Made by a program: the position numbers and the translations under genes. Below the pieces are notes generated by a model. That model saw only the letters and a list, made by a program, of their open reading frames with translations. It was not told where the DNA came from and made no database searches. Positions 11,469-22,470 of a stretch of DNA of 64,000 nt are shown here, piece after piece. Origin of the DNA: Xiphophorus maculatus. Its lineage: Eukaryota > Chordata > Actinopteri > Cyprinodontiformes > Poeciliidae. The stretch is from the NCBI RefSeq assembly GCF_002775205.1, contig NC_036450.1:6384479-6448478 (forward strand), given 5' to 3'. Numbering within the stretch: the first letter of the stretch is position 1; each line of letters starts with the position of its first letter.

Positions 11469-13259
11469 ATGACAAACGCTCCGCATAAATATACGGGGAT
11501 AGGAGTTTTTGCAAATGACCGTAGTGATCATTGTGCAGTAGGTGCAGTTAGAAATCTTAAGTTACTAAAACCCAAGCCACGTATCTTGTTCAAAAGAGAT
11601 CTAAAACACTTAAATGAACAAGCTTTTGTTCATGATTTGCTACTTTTTAACTGGAATAGGGTTTCTCTTTTTGATAATGTAGGCCCTGCCTGGCAGTATT
11701 TTTATGAAGAGTTTTCAAGACTAATAAATAAACATGCTCCTAAACGTAAAATTAGGGTGAAGGGGAGAAATAATCCTTGGTTTTCACCAGCTATTGGGAC
11801 TCTGCTTAAACAAAGAGATGCAGCCTGGGCAAGAAAAAACCATGCTGAGGAGAGCTGGCTTTGGTTTAGGAAATTGAGGAATAAATGTACCTCATTAATC
11901 AGGAAAGCTAAGTCAGACTATTTCCTTGCCGAAATGACAAAAGATTTAAATGATCCAAAGAAATTTTGGAAATCAGTTAAACCAGCTACTGAGCCACTGA
12001 GTGACTTTCCAAATTTTGTCTGGAAAAAAAGTAAAATGGTGTCTGATAAATTAGAAATTTTAAATTATTTTAATGAGCATTTTATTTCTGTAGGATCTCT
12101 ATTTGATGATTTAAATTCATTTAGCCAAAATGTAAATACTGATGAACTGTTTTTGAATAATGAGTGTAACTCCACCATTTTTAACTTTTCCCCTATTTGT
12201 ACAGCTGAGGTTCTCAGAGAACTGAAAAACATCGACACCAGAAAATCAGCGGGGCCAGATAATCTGGATCCTTTTTTTCTAAAGTTGGCTGCAGAGTTTA
12301 TAGCAGAGCCATTATCTCATGTTTTTAATCTAAGTCTAATCTCTAATAAAATCCCTAGTGTATGGAAATCAGCATTTGTTTTGCCTCTATTCAAAGGTGG
12401 GGAATCATCACAGGTAAACAATTACAGACCAATCTCTAAACTATGTATCGTAGCAAAAATCTTTGGAAAATTAGTTGCAAATCAATGGAAGAATTTTTTA
12501 GATTCTAATTGTGTTTTACAAAATGTTCAGTCTGGTTTTAGAAAAAAACATAGCACTGTTACTGCCACGTTAAAGGTTTGTAATGATCTTATCCAGGCTC
12601 TTGATAACAAAAAACATTGTGTTGCTTTGTTTATTGATCTATCAAAGGCATTTGACACAGTAAATCACAAGCTTTTAATTGAAATTCTACACAGGATTGG
12701 GCTCTCACATCAAGCTACCATGTGGGCAGCTGATTATTTGTCAAACAGAACCCAGAGAGTTCAATTCTCTGGTGTCACTTCTTCTACTCTCACTATTTTA
12801 AATGGCGTACCTCAAGGCTCAGTTCTGGGTCCGCTTTTATTCTCTACTTATATAAATAACTTGTGTGACAATCTGTCAAATGCTTTTTACCATCTTTATG
12901 CTGACGATTTAATAATATACTGCTATTCTGCATCACTATCGCAGGCAATACAGTATTTGCAGTCTGCTTTTAATGTAGTTCAAACACGTTTACAAACTCT
13001 GAAGTTGGTTTGGAATGTGGACAAGACAAAAGCAATGATTTTCTCACATGCTAGAAAAATACCAGAAACTTCCCTATTGCTGACCACTGCTGTAGGAGCA
13101 CAAATCGAGTTTGTCAGTAATTATAAATATCTTGGTTTTATTCTAGATAATGAACTCTCTTTTAAAAATCACATAGCAAATCTACTACGGACATTGAAAA
13201 TGAAAATTGGGTTTTATTATCGAAATGGATCTTGTTTTACACTAGAAGAAAATTGGTAG
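11469..13259 (+). CDS. LINE reverse transcriptase domain (596 codons open)
   Basis: The frame opens in the end of the endonuclease (NDRSDHCAVGAV) and runs through the RT. Landmarks are SAGPDNLDP, NYRPISKL, LFIDLSKAFDTVNH, NGVPQGSVLGPLLF and the catalytic YADD (HLYADDLIIY). It ends at a frame change near 13232-13259, after which the C-terminal domain continues in another frame. It resembles CR1/L2-type RT and is a parasite gene, not a host gene. Its upstream endonuclease part lies in the 10814-11428 frame. Confidence 0.85.
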   Translation: MTNAPHKYTGIGVFANDRSDHCAVGAVRNLKLLKPKPRILFKRDLKHLNEQAFVHDLLLFNWNRVSLFDNVGPAWQYFYEEFSRLINKHAPKRKIRVKGRNNPWFSPAIGTLLKQRDAAWARKNHAEESWLWFRKLRNKCTSLIRKAKSDYFLAEMTKDLNDPKKFWKSVKPATEPLSDFPNFVWKKSKMVSDKLEILNYFNEHFISVGSLFDDLNSFSQNVNTDELFLNNECNSTIFNFSPICTAEVLRELKNIDTRKSAGPDNLDPFFLKLAAEFIAEPLSHVFNLSLISNKIPSVWKSAFVLPLFKGGESSQVNNYRPISKLCIVAKIFGKLVANQWKNFLDSNCVLQNVQSGFRKKHSTVTATLKVCNDLIQALDNKKHCVALFIDLSKAFDTVNHKLLIEILHRIGLSHQATMWAADYLSNRTQRVQFSGVTSSTLTILNGVPQGSVLGPLLFSTYINNLCDNLSNAFYHLYADDLIIYCYSASLSQAIQYLQSAFNVVQTRLQTLKLVWNVDKTKAMIFSHARKIPETSLLLTTAVGAQIEFVSNYKYLGFILDNELSFKNHIANLLRTLKMKIGFYYRNGSCFTLEENW

Positions 13260-14508
13260 CAGCGACATTCCTGCCACTTTTGGATTATGGAGATGTTTTA
13301 TATATAAATGCTTCGACCAAATGTCTTCAATCATTAAATACTGTGTATCATTGCGCTTTAAGGTTTATAACCGGTAGTCGACGTCTGACACATCATTGTG
13401 ATTTGTACGCAAAAGCTGATTGGCTCCTTTAAGTGAACGGAGAAACAATCATTTAATGATCCTGATGTATAAATCTTTACTCGGTCTAACCCCAGCATAT
13501 TTATCCACTCTCCTACATAGAACTGTCAGTTCTCGTTCTCTTCGCTCCAATAACATTATTCTTCTGCATGTCCCACGCTTTGAACTGAAAAAGGGAAGCA
13601 GGCATTCAGTGTTTTGCCCCCACAGCGTGGAATCAGCTGCAGTCTGAACTTAAGATGTCCGAAATGATTTCACTGGACTTATTTCGATCAGATCTTAAAG
13701 ATAAACAACAAGATTCTATGAAACAGTGTCATTGTTTTTAAATTGTTTTTATTGTTTTATACTTGTGCATATGTATTAATTGTTTTTATCTTGTAACCAG
13801 GTTGCTATGTATTGCAAATTTTTTGCTCAGGTCCCTCTTGAAAATGAGATCTAGATCTCAACGGGGTTTACCTGGTTAAATAAAGGAATATATAAATATT
13901 GATTATCTCTAATGTCCACATGCTCAATTTGAATCTTAAGGAGTCTTGGAATAAAGAAATTAGGTAAATTGTTTTTAACTGACTGAATGAGGACATCAGG
14001 GATACGACGTAAAACTTTCTTATAAATTGTTAGTGAACAATCAGCTCCATACTTCCTGTTAAATTCCTCCAAACTTAGAATTTCACCATTTCCATCCAGT
14101 AAATGAGTAATTGACCAGATTTGTTTATTCCACCAATCTTCTAGAAAAATAGATTTTCTACACATAGAATGGCTCTGTTGTTCCACAGTGGGACATTATG
14201 AGGCTGAAGTTATTTAAACATTAACTTCCACTGTAACAAAACCTGCTGGTGGAAATTAGAGAGTTGTAGGGAGTTTTGATAATTCAAAATCACATTTCAA
14301 TAACAGCTCAATACCTCCAACTTTTTGAAATATGAACGATGGTATAACAAACCAAATAAGATCACCGTTTTTTAAAAAGGACTGAAGCCATCTAATTTTT
14401 AAAGCACCATTCATAATTTCAAAATCAATTGCCTTGATACCACCTTCCTCAAATTTTTTTAGCAAATCACTTTTTCTGATGTAACGGTGCTTGTTTTTCC
14501 AAATAAAG

Positions 14509-15930
14509 ATAAGATAAGATTTATTTGTCATTGTCATCAACAGATTACAACGAGATTGAGATTTGCTCGACTCGAGTTAAGATGCAGGTTATGTGTATAT
14601 ACATAATATACAAAGATAAAGAAATAAATAGTACAAAATGAGAAATAAATAGACATCAGAAGACGGTTGCAGCGCCTGGAGGTGTCGCAACAGAATTTAC
14701 ATTTTTAACAAAGTGGTGTCAAGAGCAGAAGTTCTTATGCCTTTGAATTTAGTGCCATGATTGCCATCGGGTAAAAACTGTTTTTAGGTGATTTGTCCTG
14801 GTTTTTATTGCTCTGTATCTCTTGCCTGATGGCAGCAGCTGGAAGAGACCATGGCCAGGGTGTGAAGAGTCATTTAAAATGTCCAAAACTTTCTTGTGGA
14901 GCCTGGAAGTGTAAATCTGTTCCATAGTGGGGAGGGGGCAGCCTATGGCTCTCTCTGCTGCCCTAACAACCCTCTGGAGCGCCTTCTTGTCTGCGGATGT
15001 GCTGCTGCCGTACCAGACACACAGACCGTACGTGAGCACACTCTCTATGGAGCAGTGATAGAAGGCCTGCAGCAGGTCTGAGGGGAGACGGTTCTTCTTG
15101 AGTATTCTCAGAAAGTACAGTCTCTGCTGTGCCTTCTTCAGCAGCTCCTTGGTGTTGGTGCTCCAGGTTAGCTTGTCCTCCAACTCCATGCCCAGAAACC
15201 TGAACACTGGGACCCTCTCCACACAGGTCCCACTGATGGTGAGAGGCTGGATGTCCGTTTTGTTCTTCCTGAAGTCGATCACCAGCTCCTTTGTTTTGGA
15301 GGTGTTGAGGAGCAGGATATTGACTTTGCACCACTCTGACAGCCGCTTCACCTCATCCCTGTACTCCAGCTCCCTCTTCCCGCCTGAGATGAGACCAACA
15401 ACAGTCGTGTCATCTGCAAATTTTATGATCTTGTTGCTGAGGTGGTTGGAGACACAGTCATGAGTGTAGAGGGTGTAGAGAAGTGGGCTGAGCACGCAAC
15501 CCTGTGGCGATCCGGTGTTCAGGCTCAGAGCAGTGGAGGTGTGGGGGCCCAGTCTGACCCTCTGGGAGCGACCTGTTAGGAAGTCCAGGATCCAACTGCA
15601 GGTGGCTGATGGGAGCCCAAGGTTTGCTAGCTTGGACACCAGATGTTGGGGAAGTATGGTATTAAATGCTGAGCTGAAGTCCACAAAGAGCATTCTGACG
15701 TAGCTCCCCTGCTTCTCTAAGTGGGTCAGGGCAGCATGAAGTGCTGTGGATACAGCATCCTCTGTGGACCTCTTTGCTTTGTAGGCAAATTGGAGAGGGT
15801 CCAGCTCAGCAGGCAGGCCAGCGAGGATGTGACTCCGCACCAGTCTCTCGAAGCACTTCATGATGATCGGTGTGAGTGCCACTGGGCGGTAGTCGTTCAG
15901 GGTGTTGATGTTGGTTCTTTTCGGCAGGGG
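14509..15930 (-). mobile_element. 5'-truncated CR1/L2/Rex1-group LINE inserted in the L1
   Basis: It reads right to left inside the L1 ORF2: L1 peptide NRINFNF before it joins IWKNKH after it. It begins within RT domain sequence ([15 protein letters not shown]) and ends in an ATAAGATAAG microsatellite tail at about 14509-14520, as in this LINE group. A short AAAG duplication borders it. About 1.4 kb remains of an element that would be 3-5 kb. Its ORF is undamaged to the normal C-terminus, so this is a relatively recent insertion. Confidence 0.8.
14749..15928 (-). CDS. LINE reverse transcriptase C-terminal part
   Basis: The open frame runs from the 5' truncation point to a stop at 14749. Motifs in order are [45 protein letters not shown] and FADDTT. 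A thumb/C-terminal region follows with [11 protein letters not shown] and the terminal [15 protein letters not shown]. There is no in-frame stop. No initiator ATG should be expected because the 5' end is missing. The LINE 5' fragment at 33508-34500 probably belongs to the same family. Confidence 0.85.
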
Positions 15931-18380
15931 GAAAGTTAAAATTAATTCTGTTAATCTGTTTTATGATATTTGGAGGGACGGCTAAGGAATATGCAGGATA
16001 CGTCAGCCTGGATAAGGATTCAGTTTTTGTTAATAAAGTTCTACCAAACAACATCAAGTCTCTTTGAAGCCAAATATTTAAGGTTTTGCCACATTTATCA
16101 ATGTTGTCTTGTAAATTTTTTCTAACACTGGTAGCCCTACACCTAGTAATCCACATGCCTAAGTATTTAACTTCATTTTAACTGGAATATTGAAAATTAA
16201 AGAATCAGCACCATTATGGATACTCATAATTTCACATTTATTTACATTTAGCTGCAGCCCTGAGGCTTGAGAGAACAACTTTATTTAGAGCTAAAGGAAT
16301 TTGTTCTTTGTTTTTTAGGAAGAGGGTTGTATCATCTGCGAATTGGCTAATGATTATTTCCTGGTTATTTATTTCCAGACCTTCAATATTAGAGTTTTTA
16401 ATTGTTATTGCAAGTAGTTCTGTGACTAAAATAAATAAGAGAGGCGAGATACTGCAACCTGGTCCGATTCCCCTTTCTACTGTGAATCTGGGGCATGTGC
16501 CCTGTGACAGAGACACACAGCTTAATATTAATATTAATATATAATAATATATAAGTGTTGATATTGGTGTTTAACATGGTAATCATATGAAGAAAACTAT
16601 TTCCAAAACCAAAATGTCTCAACGTGTTAACAATAAATTGATGTTCCACAGAATCAAATGCTTTGTGGAAATCTAAAAACAACATAAAACCATCATCTTT
16701 TATTAAGTGACTATAATCAATAAGGTCCAGAACCAGGCGGATGTTGTTATGATGGATCTGCCTTTCAGAAAACCGGATTGGGTTTGACTAATTATTTTAG
16801 GTAAACCAGTTTTTAACCTCATTGCCAAAACTTTTGTTAAGATCTTGTAGTCAGTGTTCAAAAGCGTGATTTTTCTTATCTTTACCAGGTTTTGGGATTA
16901 GTTTAATTATGCCTTGTTTCATAGTTTCCATGAGTTCTTTCCTACTAACACATTCTTCTACAGCCTGAAACAACAAAAGTTTTAAATCCTCCCAGAAATG
17001 TTTATAAAGATTAGCTGTGAGGCCGTCTGGCCCGTCTGGTCAGAAGCCATATTTCTTATAGCAATGTCAAATTCAGAGATTATTAGCTCTTCATCACAAA
17101 TTTCTTTGAAGTTTTCATCAATAACAGGAACTAGATTACTTATTTTATCAAAAAAGGATGAAGTAATTTGTTCTATATGTGAAGATTTATAAAGATTACT
17201 ATAAAACTTAAACACTTCTTCTGTTATTCTCTTATTCTCAGAACATTGAACTTAATCAATTATAAGACTATTAATAGCTTTATATTCCTGTCTATGTTTT
17301 TCTAAGTTACAAAAGAAAGCACTATTTTTTTCTCCTTCTTCGATCCACCTGGCTCTGGACCTTACATAAGCACCTTTTGCCCTATTTATTTATATCTCAT
17401 CTAATTTAGATTGCAATTTATTTATTATTTCTTTATCCTCATCAGTCCAACTTAATTTTCTGTAAAGTGACATAAGATCTTTAATGACCATTGTCTCTTC
17501 TGCTTTTATTTTTCTATGTAACTCTTGACCAAATTTAATTGAATATTTTCTAATCCTATATTTCAAGAATTCCCATTTAAGAATTGGTGTTTCAATAGAA
17601 TTGTCACTTAATATATTTAGAATAAGTTCCTTAATAAATTGACAAAACTCTAAGTTTGTAAGAAGGTTTGAATTAAATTTCCAGTAATTATTGAGTTTAG
17701 AACTTCTATCTACTTTTTGTAGTTTTAAATTGATAATGCAGTGATCACTTACAGGACAGTTTGCTATCTCTGTTTCTTTAATACACTCTAGGACTGCAGC
17801 AGATACCAGCCAATAATCAATGCGTGATCTACTGTGTGACTCCACTGTGTAGCGCTCTCCAGACGTCTATTCATTTCGTGTTACTAACAAATTTTTTAAG
17901 AATAGGATTTGGAGTTTCTTTTACCAGCAGTGAAGGCCATCGATCCAAACATTCATCTGGAGCCAAGTTGAAATCCCCTCCAACTACGATATGATCAGTA
18001 GGAAAATTAGCAGTGAGCTCCACAATAACCCTTGTTATTTGATGTAACAGATTCCTGTTGTATTGATCATTATTATATCCATAAATGTTTAACAAAATTA
18101 TTGGGACATTATCAACTTCTAAAACACAGGCTACCCAATGTCCATCCTTATCTGCTTTCTCACTCAAAATCTTACCGGGACACCTGAGAAAGCAGATGGC
18201 GACTCCAGCCGATCCATTTGTCCCATGACTGAAGAGAATTTTATCTCCCACTGCTGCGACCAGAACTTCGCGTCAGATGCATCAGAATGAGTTTCCTGTA
18301 AAAAGGTGCAGTGTGCTTGTTGTCCTTTACAAAACAAAAAAACTGCTTTCCGTTTAAGTGAGTCTTTTAGTCCCCTTGTG

Positions 18381-19382
18381 TTAAAAGAAAAATAGGTTTT
18401 CAACTGAAAAGCAGAAAACATGAACAAACGGTTTAGGAGAGTAAAAGGTCCCATTAACAGAACTGTCCTCTACCTTTCCATATTCATTTCTGTGCATCTC
18501 AGTTCTCAGCTGAAGAAATATCCATGATGCGTTTTCCTTCAATGAAACCAAACGGGCCCTGAAACCTGCAGCTTTGCCTTCTTTTCTTGCTTTTTCAATT
18601 TTTGGCCACATAGCTTGTCTTGCTTTCCAATCTTCTGGTGTCAAATCTTCAGAGAAGCGAACTCCTTCTTCTTTGCAAACTGGAGAAGTTTTAGTTCTCT
18701 TCCAGATGTCGTCTCTCAAGGCTCGTCTCACAAACAGAACGATGATCTGTCTGTCCCTGTTATGCATCTTTCGACCCACTCTGTGGACAACATCAACCTC
18801 TTCATCCATCTTTGAAGCCAAATCAGGTGCCATTTTGCACAGAAGCGCCACAACTTCATCTCGGATGTTTTCACCAGACTTTTCCTTTTTTCCTTTTATG
18901 CGGAGGCTCCACCGTCTTTTATATCTTTCACTGTTCAGGACTCCTTCTTTCAACTGCATGTTCTCTTTGGAGAGTGTATCCACTTGTTTCTCCAATTCTA
19001 TTATTTTCTTTTTGCAATCCTTTAGCTCCTCTGAGTTCAGCTGAACCGATTTAGCAATAGCCGCTAGCATAGCACTGTGCTGCTTTATTTGCATGCCAAC
19101 TTCTTCCATGCGGTCATCTAATTTCTGTCCTAAGGAACTTATAGCGCTCAAAATAGCCTCAGTGTTCATTTGATCCTGGGACGAACCTTTAGTTCTTTTT
19201 TCCATGTGTGTGTTTTTTTCCGGAGTGCTGGTCGGGGTTCTGGTCAGGGTTCTGGTCGGGGTTCTGGCTTCCCTTTCCCGTTTGCCAGCTGCAGCTGATT
19301 CCATTGGCACAGAATAATCGTGATCACTTTTAGAATACAAAGTCTTGACTGCAGGTGGCATAAACTTATTGCTTTTCTTCAT
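18381..19382 (-). CDS. L1 ORF1 protein (coiled coil plus RNA-binding domain)
   Basis: A 333-codon open frame starting with ATG at 19382. The N-terminus is basic and rich in Thr/Pro repeats (RTPTRTLTRTPTSTP). A heptad-rich coiled coil follows at about residues 75-150 (ELEKQVDTLSKENMQLKEG). The RRM/CTD region follows with RRWSLRIKG and DVVHRVGRK. This is the plan of L1 ORF1, an RNA chaperone that coats the element transcript. The frame is fully open although ORF2 is badly broken. The C-terminus runs slightly past the usual end and overlaps the start of ORF2 sequence. Confidence 0.8.
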   Translation of the reverse strand: MKKSNKFMPPAVKTLYSKSDHDYSVPMESAAAGKREREARTPTRTLTRTPTSTPEKNTHMEKRTKGSSQDQMNTEAILSAISSLGQKLDDRMEEVGMQIKQHSAMLAAIAKSVQLNSEELKDCKKKIIELEKQVDTLSKENMQLKEGVLNSERYKRRWSLRIKGKKEKSGENIRDEVVALLCKMAPDLASKMDEEVDVVHRVGRKMHNRDRQIIVLFVRRALRDDIWKRTKTSPVCKEEGVRFSEDLTPEDWKARQAMWPKIEKARKEGKAAGFRARLVSLKENASWIFLQLRTEMHRNEYGKVEDSSVNGTFYSPKPFVHVFCFSVENLFFF

Positions 19383-19531
19383 ACTTCGAGCTGAGAACTG
19401 ATTTTTACAAATATTTACTAGTAGTTTTACTTCATAAAGTAATTTAGAGTCGGGACATCTTAGGGAGCTCAGAGAAACATGACTGCCCTGTCCGCCATCT
19501 TCTCGGGACTCCCGCAGGTGGCTGTTGTCTT

Positions 19532-20349
19532 GTTAGGGTTGCCATCCGTCCCATAAACTACAGAATCGTCTCGTATTTGACTGTTAATTGTTGCGTCCCG
19601 TATTGAACTGAAACCAATTTGTTCTGTATTTCTATACATGTCTGATAGTCACACCACCTGTCACACAGCTCTCAACAATAATGACCAAAACATAACACAG
19701 GAAATATTAAGGTCAGCTAAATTGTTGTGGCGGGAGCTAAATAGGACCCCGGACGGTGTTGTCATGGTTACCCAGAGACGGACACGACGCAGCCGCGGTG
19801 AGCTGCTATAAACCCGCGTCTTTTTAAAACGTCCACCGATTCTCCACCGTCCTTAGAAGCAAAACCTCTGGCAGAAATACAGACGTGAGGAGGAAGACGC
19901 ACATCCCAGGCTGAACGATGTCAGTGAAGTTAAATAGAAGAAATTTAAAAAGAAAATGTGTCGGCGACATTCAGTGACGCACGGAGCGCTGAATGAAATC
20001 AGACAGAACGGATCAGGAGAGGAACCGCAGGCCCATCAGAACCTACAGAACCAGACATCAGAGTCTCTTCATCCCTCAATCATCTCCTGAGACCAAAACA
20101 TAATATAAATGGCAATTTAAAGAACAAATCATACTAATAGATTATTGTTAAATAAATAAATATTGTGAAGAGAAACCGTTTATTTTTCTACATTAGTTTG
20201 TTAGGGCTTTCTGTGTAGGAAAAATGTTGACATCTTTTATAAATACAGTGTTTCGTGGTCAATATTATTTCACTATTATTTTATTAATGTGGGTTGCCAG
20301 TTTGGATAACCTGACCTCCTATCAAGCTATAAGAATGAAGGAAAACATG
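19532..20349. other. Spacer, no gene recognised
   Basis: Just after the L1 target duplication the T1 tail continues with GTTAGGGTTG and then departs from the T3 copy. A+T-rich and moderately G+C-rich stretches follow, with no convincing open frame, RNA gene or element ends. The block ends at the target duplication of the solo LTR. Confidence 0.5.
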
Positions 20350-20354
20350 CTAAC

Positions 20355-20944
20355 TGTAATGGTAAAAGCAGTATCAGCCAGAACCCAAAACGCAGCCACA
20401 ACAAGAGGACGGTTAACCAAAAACTTTTATTACTAAAGTAAATGGTGTAGAAGGATGTGGTCACACTAGTGGGTCAGGGACGAGGAATCCACAGGGGTCA
20501 GGAGTCCAGCGGGGGGAGGGGAGGGTGAATGGACAAGGGGAGATCTGTGGGGGTCTCAGGGGACAAACAGACGACAGGCACAAAATCCACCAACCTGAGG
20601 CTGAGTCGTGAAATGGTCCAGGGTCATGCACAGGAGGGTCTCAGGCAGTGAAAATCCAGAATCCAGAAGGCAGGAGGCAGGGTCAGAGACAGGCAGGGGT
20701 CAGCAACAGGACTTTCAACAGCAGAAGGATTAGGCAAAAATCTGTGGTCAAAAACAGGCAGGATCAGAAACCAGAAAACGCTTTGAAACATGAGACAAGG
20801 CTTGAAAGCTGTGACAGTGGCAACAGACGATCTCGCACTGAGCTGGTGACGAGCAGCTGTTTAAATAGGAACCAGCTCAGTGCAGGTGAGGGCAATGAGC
20901 AATGAGCACAGCCAAGGCAGAGCTGAAGGGCTGGAATCATGACA
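20355..20944 (-). mobile_element. Solo LTR, probably Ty3/gypsy-type
   Basis: A 590-bp segment starting TG (TGTAATGG) and ending CA (CATGACA) is flanked on both sides by the 5-bp duplication CTAAC (20350-20354 and 20945-20949). Read on the minus strand it begins TGTCATGATTCC and has a TATA-like CTATTTAAACAG, as in many fish gypsy LTRs. No internal element sequence is attached, so it is a solo LTR left by recombination. The family is inferred. Confidence 0.7.
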
Positions 20945-20949
20945 CTAAC

Positions 20950-21410
20950 AAAAAGCCTCAGACCTGCAGCCCACAGGCGGCTCTAGACACAGGCTAACAG
21001 AAGTGGCTCTTTGGCTCAATTATATATTAAATGATAAAATACTGCCCTGTTTTTGTTTCATTCCTTTTTAATTGCCCTGTAGGCAGCAAATCATTCACAC
21101 ATACAGTATGTACATTTATTATTATTGATACTTTAATTAAAGACGAATTGTACAAGTTTATGTGTAAATCAAACAAATTAGTCCTGAGTGTCACTAAAGC
21201 CCTTAGACTCCAAAACGTTGGTGACCCTTGTTCTAGGACTTGGCAGGGAGACACTTGAGTTTAAATGTCTTTACTCAATATTTCTACAGTGGTGCTGTGA
21301 TGTATCTGATAAGTCAGATCAGATGCAGAGTCCAGTCAGTAGCTGTTATTCAACAAGAATATTATTTAAATTAAAGATCATTTTTATGTGGTTTGACTGC
21401 TATATTTTTT
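20950..21410. other. Spacer, nothing recognised
   Basis: A+T-rich sequence with several short chance ORFs on both strands (up to 75 codons) and no recognised motif. Confidence 0.4.
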
Positions 21411-21413
21411 AAA

Positions 21414-22470
21414 CCTATTTAACACAAATTAATGTCATTCAGCAGTGAGGATGGAGAGAAAGAAGAGAAGATGAATCAGTACAGACAGAGGAAGGCAACA
21501 GGTTGGTCTGATATCAGGTGGAAGTGAGGGAACAGCTACTTAATCCCAAGCAATAATTTTTAAACATTATTCTTAAAAACTGTATTAAGATCATTAACTT
21601 TTACAACTAATGTATAATGCTTTTCTGACCATGTGACTTAGTGGAGGCGCCAAAGACGAGGGTTGAAGGAGACAGACATGAGGTCAGTATCTGTTGTAGA
21701 GGAGACAAGTGATGACATCAGGGAGGAACAATTACATTAGGGAGGCAACAAAAACCTAAATACCATGATGGGCTGAATTTAATTACTATATTTTATAAAT
21801 GCATGAATAAGGCAGAGCTTTATGGACATATTAAACATGTGATGACATGTTTGCATTTACCTCAGAAAGAATGTAGTTGTGCATAAAACCCAGAAGAACC
21901 AGTCAGATGTTGAACCTTGAATTAAATGATTCTCTGAAAACTAAATGCAGAAATAGACCTCTGTCTCATATCTGGCAGTAGAACTACTAAATGCTGTTTT
22001 GTTAAAGTTTTACAGCTTTATAAAAAGACGGATTACAAACTGATATGAACACGATGCAAACATTGGACTCTCTGCAGTCTGTTGTCATTACAGAGCAGTT
22101 AGGAAACAGGAAGCATATTTTCCCTTAACCACCAAACACATCTAGTTTCTTCAGCAAGAATGATTCTTTCATTTTATTCTCTGAAGCTGCAGAGAGCTAA
22201 CATGTTAGCAACCTGAGTTTAAGAGACTCAGTCAGTTATTTTGAACAGAAAACTGTTGTGAAGATGTTTCAGCTTAAAATATTATTGCTTTCAGAGCGCT
22301 CCTCTTCCTGGTCTCACACACACTGAGTCTGGGTGGAACCAGCAGCTGCTGAAGCTGGAGGCTGATTGGCTGCAGCCTCTCTGCCCTGACATGTGATTGG
22401 TGGATCACAACTCGAGCTTGTTTCTATTCTCGGGAAATGAAACTAACAGTCAGTGCTACTGAGAGCAGAA
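21414..22470 (+). repeat. Class-II TRIM upstream/promoter block, copy 1
   Basis: About 1.05 kb upstream of T2 is repeated at 43064-44128 upstream of T5 with only scattered differences. It contains GATTGGCTGCAGCCTCTCTGC like the class-I block, plus GTGATTGGTGG, giving two inverted CCAAT boxes. An IRF-like site follows near the ATG. Otherwise it is non-coding. Class-I and class-II blocks are alike only close to the gene. Confidence 0.75.
22431..22444 (+). promoter_or_regulatory. IRF/ISRE-like site before T2
   Basis: CGGGAAATGAAACT fits the IRF core AANNGAAA, and fits the ISRE GAAANNGAAACT except for a spacer one base shorter. It lies about 30 bp before the ATG at 22471. The same site, AGGAAATGAAACT, precedes T5 at 44090-44102. 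Confidence 0.4.

Larger units (their letters stand above)
10206..13893 (+). mobile_element. CR1/L2-type LINE inserted in the L1, close to full length
   Basis: This + strand non-LTR element lies between two parts of the minus-strand L1. Related A/T-rich flanks (TAGAATACTGATT near 10190-10203 and TAAATATTGATT near 13893-13904) suggest a target duplication. The 3' end reads GAGATCTAGATCTCAACGGGGTTTACCTGGTTAAATAAAGG, in parts typical of fish CR1/L2-group tails. It encodes an N-terminal region (about 10476-10843), a 2A-like motif, an APE-type endonuclease (LHINSRSLLPK, LTETWL, LLGDLNLDW; 10874-11428), the reverse transcriptase (11469-13259) and a C-terminal domain (about 13232-13650). About four frame changes split the ORF, so this copy is inactive but not very old. 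The exact clade (L2, Crack, CR1 or Rex1) needs a phylogeny. Confidence 0.82.
3957..19513 (-). mobile_element. L1-like LINE, near full length, with three nested insertions
   Basis: The element reads right to left. An 18-bp target duplication, GCAGGTGGCTGTTGTCTT, flanks it at 3939-3956 and 19514-19531, and a T-run at about 3955-3964 is its poly(A) tail. Its 5' end contains AAGATGGCGGAC, a YY1-type motif typical of L1 promoters. ORF1 is at 18381-19382. ORF2 is in pieces: endonuclease (QETHS, GGDFNL, SDH) about 17390-18400, reverse transcriptase (FLDFHKAFDS at 16640-16685, FADDT about 16310), and a C-terminal zinc-knuckle-like CGFC...TKHLFYEC near 9970-10020. Removing the nested elements (4346-9788, 10206-13893, 14509-15930) leaves about 5 kb, the normal length of an L1. 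ORF2 has many stops and frameshifts, so it is an old inactive copy. The clade assignment (L1, Swimmer- or Tx1-like) is from protein motifs. Confidence 0.85.
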
